Source: Rhizobium mongolense USDA 1844 (GTDB lineage Bacteria > Pseudomonadota > Alphaproteobacteria > Rhizobiales > Rhizobiaceae). Taken from it: a stretch of 64,000 nt of DNA. Shown here in pieces: positions 8,086 to 16,356 of this stretch (its first letter is position 1; each line of letters begins with the position of its first letter). The position numbers were made by a program, and so were the translations under genes. The DNA lies in assembly GCF_000419765.1 (NCBI RefSeq), contig NZ_ATTQ01000008.1:124001-188000 (forward strand), written 5' to 3'. The notes beneath the pieces are model-generated. The model made no database searches. It saw nothing but the letters and a program-made list of their open reading frames with translations, and was not told the DNA's origin.

Positions 8086-9915
8086 TCAGTTCGTATTGAA
8101 CTTGCGCACTTCCATGAAGTTCACCGCCGAGCCGCTGAACCGGGCCGGATCGATGGAAGCGGTCTTGACGTTGAAGCCTTCGGCGTAGACGGCGGTCGGC
8201 TGGGCGCGAAGCGTCTGGCTGACGAAACGGGGTGCCTTGACCGGCTTCGTGATCATTTCCATGCGGGAATTGGTGAGCGCCCACTGCGAAATTATCTTCT
8301 GGGTCAGCTTCGGCTCGGTACGGACTGTCGCGCGGCTTGCGTCAGCAGCGGCAGCAGCCTCCTTCGTCGGGCGCCCGCCCTTGGTCGCAACGCCATTGGC
8401 ATTGGAGTCTTCGGTAATCTGCTGTAGGTCGAAGGCGTCGCCGAAGCTTGCGGATTTGACAGGAGCGAGTGCGGCAAGTTGCACCGGTGCCTTATTTTCA
8501 GCCGGCTTGGCCGCAGGCATTGCTGCGCTGATGGCCTGCTCGACGGTGGCCGGCGCAAGGGCAGCCACCCGCCTATCGACTGCATTGTTCTGATCAAGCG
8601 CTTGAGCCAGCGCCGGAGAAATCCGGTCCGCTTCGGCCTCGTCAGCATCCGCTTGCCGATCGATTGCTGCCGCCGCAAGCAGATTTTCGGCGACCGCCGG
8701 ACGTTCGGCCGGGGTCGGAACCATCGGATCGTTGGATGCCACTTCCGCGTCACCCGGCGCGTTGCGCGGACCCAGCAGCGAGGGAACCGGCACGTGATAG
8801 GTGCTGAGATCGGCGAACTGCTGCGGCTGGCCTTGCTCTTCGGTGGCAGCGGCAAGTGCCTGCTGTGCAGCATTGCCGGAATTCGGCGAAACGAGGGCAT
8901 TTGCAACTTCGCCGCCGGCAAGCTGACCGGCAAAGGCTGGACGAACCTGCGGCACCGGTGCATTCACGGCGGCAACCTCAGTCGGCTGCGGCTCAGCCGC
9001 GGCAGCAGGCGCTTCGGCCTTCGGCGGCGTTGCCCTTGCAACGGCGACCGGAGCGGTATCCTCCACGCTATCCTCTTCGTCGTCTGCGCCGCCGCCAAAG
9101 AGCGCAGCGAACAATGTCTTCGGCTTTCTGGTCTCGGCATCACTGCCGCTTGCCATGACAAGCTGATTGGTGCTCACCCGGCGCTTATACTCGGCCATCG
9201 CCTGCTGGTAGCCCGGCAGGGGCTTGCCGTCCGACGGGATATGAATGGTGTTGCCGTTCGGGAAAAGCTGCGCCAGCTCCTGGCGGCTCATGCGCGGCCA
9301 GGCGCGAACGCCGCCGACATCCATGTGCACGAAGGGAGAACCGGACTTCGGATAGAAGCCAACGCCGCCGACCTGCATTTTCATGCCGATCGCACGCAGC
9401 TTTGCAAGCTTCACATCCGGAATGAAGAAGTCCATCGCCTTGCCGAGCATATGCTGGCTCTTCTCGGCAACGCCGGAATTGCGCGAACGGGACTTGAGCA
9501 TTGAATTGGTGGCGGGCGAACGGAAGCCGCAGACAACGTTGATGTAGTCCCTGGAACCGCTCTGGCGGTAGACTTCCCAGATCAGATCGAAAAGATGGGG
9601 GTCCATCTTCGTCGGCTGGTTCTTGCGCCAGTCGCGAAGGAATCGGTTCAGCTGCCCAAGACCCTTCGGGTCGAACCTGCCATTGCGTTTGTAGGTGATG
9701 ACGGCCTTTTCGCCGGTATGGATGAAGTAGAGTTTCAGACTGCGCGTTTCGCCCGCTGCCTCGGACGGCGTGCCAACGAATACTGGTGAGGAAACCGCGA
9801 GTGCGAGAAGGACAGCCATGCCCGTCCTGACCGCCTTTCCGCCAATGTCGGCGCACACCGTACGCCAGCTCAAGCGCGAAGGCTTGGTGTTCTCATTCAG
9901 ATCCGGCAAACTCAA
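8086..9915 (-). CDS. DUF882 (YcbK/M15-like) cell-wall peptidase domain protein
   Basis: A 609-residue exported protein. An N-terminal membrane/signal segment (about residues 33-54) precedes a DUF882 domain (about 58-240) of the peptidase M15 superfamily. The zinc-site residues are visible as SQHMLGKAMDFF (His, Asp) and FVHMDVGGVR (His). The remaining ~350 residues are low-complexity, Ala/Pro/Gln-rich and poorly conserved in type, perhaps an envelope-spanning linker. Likely role: peptidoglycan peptide cleavage. The start is a TTG at 9915. A GTG at 9858 or an ATG at 9819 would also leave the signal segment intact, so the true start is uncertain. Confidence 0.85.
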   Translation of the reverse strand: MSLPDLNENTKPSRLSWRTVCADIGGKAVRTGMAVLLALAVSSPVFVGTPSEAAGETRSLKLYFIHTGEKAVITYKRNGRFDPKGLGQLNRFLRDWRKNQPTKMDPHLFDLIWEVYRQSGSRDYINVVCGFRSPATNSMLKSRSRNSGVAEKSQHMLGKAMDFFIPDVKLAKLRAIGMKMQVGGVGFYPKSGSPFVHMDVGGVRAWPRMSRQELAQLFPNGNTIHIPSDGKPLPGYQQAMAEYKRRVSTNQLVMASGSDAETRKPKTLFAALFGGGADDEEDSVEDTAPVAVARATPPKAEAPAAAAEPQPTEVAAVNAPVPQVRPAFAGQLAGGEVANALVSPNSGNAAQQALAAATEEQGQPQQFADLSTYHVPVPSLLGPRNAPGDAEVASNDPMVPTPAERPAVAENLLAAAAIDRQADADEAEADRISPALAQALDQNNAVDRRVAALAPATVEQAISAAMPAAKPAENKAPVQLAALAPVKSASFGDAFDLQQITEDSNANGVATKGGRPTKEAAAAADASRATVRTEPKLTQKIISQWALTNSRMEMITKPVKAPRFVSQTLRAQPTAVYAEGFNVKTASIDPARFSGSAVNFMEVRKFNTN

Positions 9916-10088
9916 TCCCCGTCAGACTGCCCAGGTCCCCGAACTGTCCCAATGACTGTCAATTGCGGTGACACGATGGCAAAAATGCCACACACGATCA
10001 ACCTTTTCTTTACATAGTCAACGATCGACTAACAAGTGGTTTATATCGGGTAACAAAACATGCTTGCGGGATTATTAATGGAACGCGG

Positions 10089-11636
10089 CTATGCCGCATC
10101 TTTCTGGGGATTGTCGGGATCGATGCCGTAATCCTTGAGCTTTCTGTAAAGCGTTGAGCGTCCGATGCCGAGTTTTCTGGCCACTTGACTCATCTGGCCG
10201 CGATAGAATTTAAGCGCGAATCGAATCAATTCTTCCTCGACATCGGCAAGTTTGCGCACCTCGCCGGCCGGATTGACGCTTGCGATCGCATTCTCCGGCA
10301 TCTCATCGTGGTGCCCGCGCGTGTCGCTCGCAGAGACCTGCGGAACGTGAAATTCCGCAAACTCCACCTCGTGCTCGCGATATGTATTGTCGGCAACCAG
10401 CGCCAGATGATCGACCACGTCATATTGCGGCAATTGGGCAGCGATCTGCGGAAAATCCGCTTCGCTGAGCTCCTGGCCTTCGGCGAGCACGACGGCGCGG
10501 AAGATCGCATTCTCGAGCTGGCGGATGTTGCCCGGCCAGTCATAGGCCGTCAGCAATGCCAACGCACCCGCGCTGACCGTCATGCGATGGCCATTTTTCT
10601 GTTCGGACGAGAAGCGATCGGCAAAGACGCGCACCAGATGCGGAATGTCCTCCTTGCGCTTGCGCAGCGCCGGAATGGTGATCGGAAAGACGTTGAGGCG
10701 ATAATAGAGGTCTTCGCGGAAGTGGCCGTTTTTCACTTCCTCGATCAGGTCCTTGTTCGTCGCGGAAATGAGCCGGACATTGACCTTGTGCGCCGTGCGT
10801 GCGCCGACGGTCTCGACTTCACCCTGCTGCACGGCTCGCAGCAGCTTGACCTGCACGTCGAGCGGCAGATCGCCGATTTCATCGAGGAAGATCGTGCCGC
10901 CGTCAGCCTCCATGAACTTGCCCGTATGGCGCTCGGTTGCACCGGTGAACGCGCCCTTTTCATGGCCGAAGAGGATGCTCTCGACGAGGTTGTGCGGAAT
11001 GGCGCCGCAGTTCACCGTGACGAAGGGCTTACCCGAGCGGTCGCCGCCGGATTGGATGGCACGCGCGACCAGCTCCTTGCCGACGCCGGACTCGCCTTCG
11101 AGCACCACCGGAATGTTGGATTGCGCCGCACGCTGCGCCAGATCGATGACGCGGATCATCGCCGGGCTCGCCGAAACAATGTCGTCGAAGCCGACGAGGC
11201 CGGAGCGCGAACGGCGGCCCGAGCGGGCCCGCACTTCGCGCTGGTCCAGCTTCATTGCGTTGCCGATCGAGGTTGCGATGCGCTCCGGTGAAACGGGCTT
11301 GACCACGAAATCGAAGGCGCCGGCACGCATGGCCTGCACCACCGTTTCAATGCCGCCCTGCCCCGTCTGCACGATCACCGGGATCTGCGTGCCGAGTTCA
11401 TGGAGCGCTTCGAGGAATTCGAGGCCGGTCATTTCCGGCATCATCAGGTCGAGAAGGATGACGTTGAAGAGACCGCTGTCGCGCTTCACCATCTCCAGGC
11501 CGATGCGGCCGTTCTCAGCCTGATGGACGACATGCCCGTGACGCTCGATTGCGTTCTTCAGCAGACGGCGTTGTACCGGGTCGTCCTCGACCACGAGAAT
11601 CTGCCCTGCACCCTTGAGCTCACTATAACCGGTCAT
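10089..11636 (-). CDS. sigma-54-dependent response regulator (NtrC type)
   Basis: A 515-residue NtrC-like activator. The receiver domain (1-125) has acidic VVEDD, phospho-acceptor Asp63 (LLDLMMPE) and Lys113 (VVKP). The AAA+ domain (~150-390) has Walker A GESGVGKE, the sigma-54-contacting loop KGAFTGA, and Walker B GGTIFLDEIGDL. A Fis-type helix-turn-helix closes the protein (MSQVARKLGIGRSTLYRKL). It therefore should drive RpoN promoters once phosphorylated. No histidine kinase gene is adjacent, so it is an orphan regulator here. Its targets are unknown. Confidence 0.95.
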   Translation of the reverse strand: MTGYSELKGAGQILVVEDDPVQRRLLKNAIERHGHVVHQAENGRIGLEMVKRDSGLFNVILLDLMMPEMTGLEFLEALHELGTQIPVIVQTGQGGIETVVQAMRAGAFDFVVKPVSPERIATSIGNAMKLDQREVRARSGRRSRSGLVGFDDIVSASPAMIRVIDLAQRAAQSNIPVVLEGESGVGKELVARAIQSGGDRSGKPFVTVNCGAIPHNLVESILFGHEKGAFTGATERHTGKFMEADGGTIFLDEIGDLPLDVQVKLLRAVQQGEVETVGARTAHKVNVRLISATNKDLIEEVKNGHFREDLYYRLNVFPITIPALRKRKEDIPHLVRVFADRFSSEQKNGHRMTVSAGALALLTAYDWPGNIRQLENAIFRAVVLAEGQELSEADFPQIAAQLPQYDVVDHLALVADNTYREHEVEFAEFHVPQVSASDTRGHHDEMPENAIASVNPAGEVRKLADVEEELIRFALKFYRGQMSQVARKLGIGRSTLYRKLKDYGIDPDNPQKDAA

Positions 11637-11739
11637 TGTCGCCTCACTTCATGCGAAACCTGCGGGCACTCTGGCAGAAAGGCTTGAACATCCAGTTTTG
11701 AGAAATAATTGCATTTTAACGATTGTGGCGATACCGAAT

Positions 11740-11786
11740 CCGTATCGAAGCGGGGCCTCCATCATCCCGAAAGCCCCTTGATACGG
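11740..11786 (+). repeat. long imperfect hairpin in M3 peptidase leader
   Basis: CCGTATC (11740-11746) pairs with GATACGG (11780-11786), AA with TT, and GGGGC (11752-11756) with GCCCC (11773-11777). Small one- and two-base bulges interrupt a 14-pair stem, and the loop is 16 bases. It ends 57 bases before the peptidase start codon. Function not known; it could affect leader RNA stability. Confidence 0.5.
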
Positions 11787-11843
11787 GGCCTTCCGGCGCT
11801 TAGACAGTCAGACCTGTTCGAAATGAGGAAGAGGAACCCAGCC

Positions 11844-13697
11844 ATGAATTTCGTGCTCCACGGCGCCGGTCTTAATTTTTCGGCAACAGTTGCCTCGGCC
11901 GCGGCTGATCCGGCGCTCGGCGAGCTCCCGGTCTGGAAGCTGCAGGATCTCTACCCTTCCGCCACCTCGACCGCCTTCACCAGCGACATGGAAAAGGCGG
12001 GCCGGAACGCGCTCGCCTTCGAGGAAAAATGGAAGGGCAAACTTGCCGATGCAGCGGCCCAAAAAGGCGCTGGAGGCATTGGCGAGGCGCTGAAGGAATA
12101 CGAGGCGCTGGACGATCTCATCGGCCGTCTCGGCTCTTTTGCAGGCCTCACCTATTTCTCCGATACGACCAACCCGGTAAACGGCAAGCTCTACGGCGAC
12201 GTCCAGGCGAAGATCACCGAATTCTCCGGTCACCTTCTCTTCTTCGCGCTGGAGCTGAACCGCATCGACGACGCGGTGATGGACGCATGCATGGCGAATG
12301 ACCCTGAGGCCGGCCACTACCGCCCCTGGCTGATCGACCTGCGCAAGGACAAGCCCTACCAGCTGGAAGACAAGCTGGAACAACTCTTTCTCGAAAAGTC
12401 GATGACGAGTGCGGCTGCGTTCAACCGCCTCTTCGACGAGACCATGGCCGAGCTCCGCTACAATATCGACGGCGAGAAAGTGCCGCTCGAAGTCGCGCTC
12501 AATCTTTTGCAGGACAAGGATCCGGAAGCCCGCCGCAAGGCGGCAATGGCGCTCGCCGAAACCTTCAAGGCGAATATCCGCACCTTCACGTTGATCACCA
12601 ATACGCTTGCCAAGGACAAGGATATTTCCGACCGCTGGCGCGGCTTCGAGGATATCGCCGACAGCCGTCATCTGGCAAACCGCGTCGAGCGCGACGTGGT
12701 CGATGCGCTGGCAGCTGCCGTCAAGCAGGCCTATCCGCGCCTCTCGCATCGCTATTACAAGATGAAGGCGAAGTGGCTCGGAATGGACCAGATGAATTTC
12801 TGGGACCGCAATGCGCCCTTGCCGGAAACCTCCAATGCAGTGATTTCCTGGGCCGAAGCGAAGGACACCGTTCTTTCGGCCTACGGCAATTTCGCGCCGG
12901 AAATGGCGGCCATCGCCAAGCGCTTCTTCGACGAGCAGTGGATCGACGCGCCCGTGCGTCCCGGCAAGGCGCCCGGCGCCTTCTCTCACCCCACGGTTCC
13001 CTCAGCCCATCCCTATGTGCTGGTCAACTACATGGGCAAGCCGCGCGATGTGATGACGCTTGCCCATGAACTCGGCCACGGGGTTCATCAGGTGCTGGCA
13101 GGTGCACAGGGCGCTCTGATGTGCCAGACCCCGCTGACGCTTGCCGAAACCGCATCCGTCTTCGGCGAGATGCTGACTTTCCGCGCACTGCTTGACAAGA
13201 CGACGGACAAGCGCGAACGCAAGGCAATGCTCGCCCAAAAGGTCGAGGACATGATCAACACGGTCGTGCGCCAGATCGCCTTCTACGAATTCGAACGCGA
13301 GCTTCACACGGCCCGCAAGGCAGGCGAACTGACTGCCGAAGATATCGGCGAACTCTGGCTTTCGGTTCAATCGGAAAGTCTCGGTCCGGCGATCAGGATC
13401 TCCGAGGGATACGAGACCTACTGGGCCTATATCCCCCACTTCATCCACTCACCCTTCTATGTCTACGCCTATGCCTTCGGCGACTGCCTGGTGAACTCGC
13501 TTTATGCCGTCTACCAGAAAGCCGACAAGGGCTTCCAGGACAAATATTTCGAGCTTCTGAAGGCCGGCGGCACCAAGCATCATTCTGAACTCCTGAAGCC
13601 TTTCGGACTCGACGCCACCGATCCGTCGTTCTGGGGCAAGGGCCTGTCGATGATTGAGGGGCTGATCGATGAATTGGAAGCGCTTGATACGGCTTAA
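11844..13697 (+). CDS. pepF: M3 family oligoendopeptidase F
   Basis: A 617-residue cytoplasmic zinc metallopeptidase of the M3B (PepF) group, hydrolysing short peptides. The zinc motif HELGH is at His408-Glu409-His412. The downstream Glu ligand lies in the LAETASVFGE segment, and the closing substrate-binding region EGYETYWAYIPHFIHSPFYVYAYAFG is present. The length fits PepF. The start at 11844 follows an AGGAAGAGGA stretch. The frame is open further upstream to 11709, but that region is a leader with a hairpin. Monocistronic by spacing. Confidence 0.95.
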   Translation: MNFVLHGAGLNFSATVASAAADPALGELPVWKLQDLYPSATSTAFTSDMEKAGRNALAFEEKWKGKLADAAAQKGAGGIGEALKEYEALDDLIGRLGSFAGLTYFSDTTNPVNGKLYGDVQAKITEFSGHLLFFALELNRIDDAVMDACMANDPEAGHYRPWLIDLRKDKPYQLEDKLEQLFLEKSMTSAAAFNRLFDETMAELRYNIDGEKVPLEVALNLLQDKDPEARRKAAMALAETFKANIRTFTLITNTLAKDKDISDRWRGFEDIADSRHLANRVERDVVDALAAAVKQAYPRLSHRYYKMKAKWLGMDQMNFWDRNAPLPETSNAVISWAEAKDTVLSAYGNFAPEMAAIAKRFFDEQWIDAPVRPGKAPGAFSHPTVPSAHPYVLVNYMGKPRDVMTLAHELGHGVHQVLAGAQGALMCQTPLTLAETASVFGEMLTFRALLDKTTDKRERKAMLAQKVEDMINTVVRQIAFYEFERELHTARKAGELTAEDIGELWLSVQSESLGPAIRISEGYETYWAYIPHFIHSPFYVYAYAFGDCLVNSLYAVYQKADKGFQDKYFELLKAGGTKHHSELLKPFGLDATDPSFWGKGLSMIEGLIDELEALDTA

Positions 13698-13816
13698 GAC
13701 GCAACTCCGGGTCACGGGCTGACCGAGAGCCCTGACCTTGAGCTTCGGCTGTCGGTGCAAGTCGCCAGGCGGCATTGTGCAACGCTTACGAGGAACGATG
13801 AAGGCAACCCCTTCTC

Positions 13817-13950
13817 CCTCATTCCTGTGCTTGTCACAGGAATCCAGTGCGCCCAAGTCCTTGGGCGCGGGGGACGCTTTGAAACGAAGCAAGTCATTCG
13901 CGGCGCGGATGCGCCGTGGCTGGAACCCTGTGACAAGCACGGCAATGAGG
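13817..13950. repeat. palindromic intergenic mosaic repeat (RIME-like)
   Basis: A 134-base element with long outer inverted arms (13817-13847 and 13920-13950), each carrying the shared core TGTGCTTGTCACAG. Two inner perfect hairpins are GCGCCCAAG/CTTGGGCGC (13849-13868) and CGGCGC/GCGCCG (13901-13916). Such mosaic palindromes are typical of rhizobial intergenic repeats, e.g. the RIME class; the exact family is not verified. It fills most of the gap between the M3 peptidase and pabB and would form a three-hairpin RNA in either orientation. Confidence 0.75.
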
Positions 13951-13988
13951 AAATCCGGAGCGACCGGTCTCAGCAAACGGGAGCGCGG

Positions 13989-15149
13989 ATGACAATTTCT
14001 CAGTCTTGCATCCTCTTCCGCGACGACACGACCGGCGAAGTCATGCTCTTTGCCGATCCCGCCGAGATCATCATCGCCCGGACGCGCACCGAATTCTTCG
14101 CAGGACTCGCGCGGATGGAGACGGCCAAGACGGAAGGAAAGTGGCTGGCAGGATATCTGTCTTACGAAGCGGGCTATCTCTTCGAGGAAAAACTCGCGGG
14201 CTTCGTGGAAGAAAACAGGCAGACGCCGTTGCTCTGCTTCGGCATCTTCGACGCCCCGCAGAAGGACGGTTGTCCGCTCGCGCAGCCGAAACAGCGTCTC
14301 GAAAACGAGGAATTCCTGACAGCGCCCAAAGCCGCCTGGGCATTCCCCGCATACAAAGAGCGCTTCGACCGATTGCATCGGCATCTGCGCCAGGGCGATT
14401 GCTATCAAGCAAACCTCACCATGCCCATCGAAGCACGTTGGAATGGAGATCCGCGCGCGGCCTTCTGGTCGCTGATCGAACGTCAGCCGGTAAAATACGG
14501 TGCGCTCGTCGATATCGGCGGCCCCGTCATCCTGTCACGCTCTCCCGAACTCTTCTTCCGGACGGACGAGGAAGGCTGGATCGAGACGCATCCGATGAAA
14601 GGCACCGCCAAGCGTGGCGCCGATGCGGCCGAAGATGCCGCCATTGTCGCGGCGATGCGGCACGATATAAAGACACAAGCCGAAAACCGGATGATCGTCG
14701 ACCTGCTTCGCAATGACATCTCGCGCATCACGGAGGTCGGTACGCTCGATGTTCCGAAGCTCTTCGAGATCGAGACCTACCCCACGCTGCACCAAATGGT
14801 AAGCCATGTGCAGGCGAAGCTTCTTCCCGACCTTTCCATCCGCGATATCTTCGCCGCCCTCTTCCCCTGCGGCTCGATCACCGGCGCACCGAAGCTCAGC
14901 GCCATGCACATCCTGCACGAACTCGAAGACACGCCACGCGACGCCTATTGCGGCGCGATCGGCATGATCTCTCCGGCAGGCGCCATGCGCTTTTCGGTTG
15001 CGATCCGCACGGTCAGCCTTTTTGAGGACGGCAAGGCAATCTTCAATGTCGGTGGCGGCATCGTCTTCGATTCCACTGCGCAAGCCGAATATGAAGAATG
15101 CCTGCTCAAGGCGCGTTTCGCGATCGGCGACCAGGAAATCGCGCGATGA
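13989..15149 (+). CDS. pabB: aminodeoxychorismate synthase component I
   Basis: A 386-residue chorismate-binding enzyme making 4-amino-4-deoxychorismate for folate synthesis. The diagnostic PCGSITGAPKLSAM motif and the C-terminal GGGIVFDSTAQAEYEECLLKA are present, as are HPMKGTAKRG and RNDISRI. At 386 residues it is the short form without an extended N-terminal domain and without a fused glutaminase or lyase. The start is the ATG at 13989, since upstream codons lie within the repeat element. Its stop overlaps the pabC-like start (ATGA, 15146-15149). The amidotransferase partner is not in this window. Confidence 0.94.
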   Translation: MTISQSCILFRDDTTGEVMLFADPAEIIIARTRTEFFAGLARMETAKTEGKWLAGYLSYEAGYLFEEKLAGFVEENRQTPLLCFGIFDAPQKDGCPLAQPKQRLENEEFLTAPKAAWAFPAYKERFDRLHRHLRQGDCYQANLTMPIEARWNGDPRAAFWSLIERQPVKYGALVDIGGPVILSRSPELFFRTDEEGWIETHPMKGTAKRGADAAEDAAIVAAMRHDIKTQAENRMIVDLLRNDISRITEVGTLDVPKLFEIETYPTLHQMVSHVQAKLLPDLSIRDIFAALFPCGSITGAPKLSAMHILHELEDTPRDAYCGAIGMISPAGAMRFSVAIRTVSLFEDGKAIFNVGGGIVFDSTAQAEYEECLLKARFAIGDQEIAR

Positions 15150-15772
15150 GCGACTTCTTACTGATCGAGACACTGCGGTGGGAACCGGAGAGCGGCTTCA
15201 TGCGCCTGCGGCTGCATCTTGCCCGTCTGACGCGTTCGGCCCGGCGGATCGGCTTTTCCGAGCCGCGACATGCGCTCGACGAACTCAATGCCTCCGTCCA
15301 AGGCGCGACGGGCGCTCTGCGCGTCCGGCTGACCTTCGATGCTCAGGGCTGCATAGAAGTCACGACCGCGCCCTTCACACCGCTTGCGCCCGGCACGGCG
15401 TGGAACATCCGCATCGCTTCGACCCGCCTCGACAGCGCCGACAAGCTGCTGCGGATCAAGACCACCCGCCGCACGGTCTACGAAGCCGCCCGCGCCGAAT
15501 ACACGCCGCAGCAGGCGGACGAAGTGCTGATGCTGAACGAACGCGGCGACGTCTGCGAAGGCACGATCACTTCAGTCTTCCTAAGCGATGGTACCGGCAT
15601 CCTTCGCACCCCGCCGATTTCCTGCGGCCTGCTCGCTGGCGTGCTGCGCACCGAGTTGATCTGTCAGCGCAAAGCCCGTGTCGGTCGCATCCGGCTGGAC
15701 GATTTGAACAGCGGCCAGATCTACGTTGGAAATTCGCTTCGCGGCCTCATCCCTGCACGGCTTGTCATCTAA
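15146..15772 (+). CDS. pabC: aminotransferase class IV, probable 4-amino-4-deoxychorismate lyase
   Basis: A 208-residue fold-type IV PLP protein. The Lys within LLRIKTTRR (residue ~109) is the expected Schiff-base lysine, and NERGDVCEGTITSVFL is the family E-G-T-I-x-N/S segment. At 208 residues it is short for the class. Overlap with pabB by four bases strongly supports the 4-aminobenzoate pathway: release of pyruvate from aminodeoxychorismate. The name comes from context plus family. Confidence 0.88.
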   Translation: MSDFLLIETLRWEPESGFMRLRLHLARLTRSARRIGFSEPRHALDELNASVQGATGALRVRLTFDAQGCIEVTTAPFTPLAPGTAWNIRIASTRLDSADKLLRIKTTRRTVYEAARAEYTPQQADEVLMLNERGDVCEGTITSVFLSDGTGILRTPPISCGLLAGVLRTELICQRKARVGRIRLDDLNSGQIYVGNSLRGLIPARLVI

Positions 15773-15861
15773 GCCGCGCAAAATCCTAAAAAGAAGATGG
15801 ATGGCAAGGTGCTAATTGAATATTCAACAGGTTCGCAACGATAGGCCGGAAGGATTTTGCC

Positions 15862-16146
15862 ATGTTCATGCTGGCGCTCACCTATGTGAAGCCGAACGAA
15901 GAGGCCGATAAGCACATGGAGCCCCATATGGCCTGGGTCAAGGAAGGCTATGCCAAAGGCTGGTTCCTTGCCTCCGGCCGCAAGGTTCCCCGCACCGGCG
16001 GCGTCATCCTCGCTATCGGCAATCGTGCCGAGATCGAGGCCTATGTCGCCGCCGATCCATTCATGGTTCACGGCGTTGCAGAATATGAGATCACAGAAGT
16101 CGCGGTGACGACGGTGGCCGCGGGGCTGGATATCCTGAAAGAATAG
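15862..16146 (+). CDS. YciI family protein
   Basis: A 94-residue ferredoxin-like fold protein of the YciI/YCII group. It begins MFMLALTYVKP and has the HMAWVKEGYAKGWFLASGRKVPRTGGVILA core, with the DPFMVHGVAEYEI end that matches the conserved D-P-F motif. GAAGGATT lies 5-12 bases before the ATG. YciI proteins are small predicted enzymes of uncertain activity. Ordinary single-gene unit. The 210-base gap after it holds a small hairpin (CAAGCTC/GAGCTTG, 16181-16200) and presumably the hss promoter. Confidence 0.9.
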   Translation: MFMLALTYVKPNEEADKHMEPHMAWVKEGYAKGWFLASGRKVPRTGGVILAIGNRAEIEAYVAADPFMVHGVAEYEITEVAVTTVAAGLDILKE

Positions 16147-16356
16147 AGTCACCGACAAAGGGGCTGACGCTGCACAAGGCCAAGCTCGTTGCGGAGCTTG
16201 CGCATGTTCGCGCGCCTGATAAATCCATTTCCGGCCCAAACGCTCTTTATTGTGACGCCGATTTATGATTAGAGCCGGTCACCTCGCATTTCTCGCGCCA
16301 TTTCAGAAGAATTCTTAAAGGTTCATCGCCTTCGTCGCCTTCCATAGGAGAAAAGA

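Noticed and set aside
8479..9504. 341-codon plus-strand frame opposite the DUF882 gene
   Set aside because: Low-complexity shadow frame; the DUF882 reading has zinc-site motifs.
9977..9990. TGGCA-AAAA-TGCCA dyad considered as a sigma-54 promoter
   Set aside because: Distance between the GG and GC elements is 7 instead of 10 bases; simple inverted repeat only.
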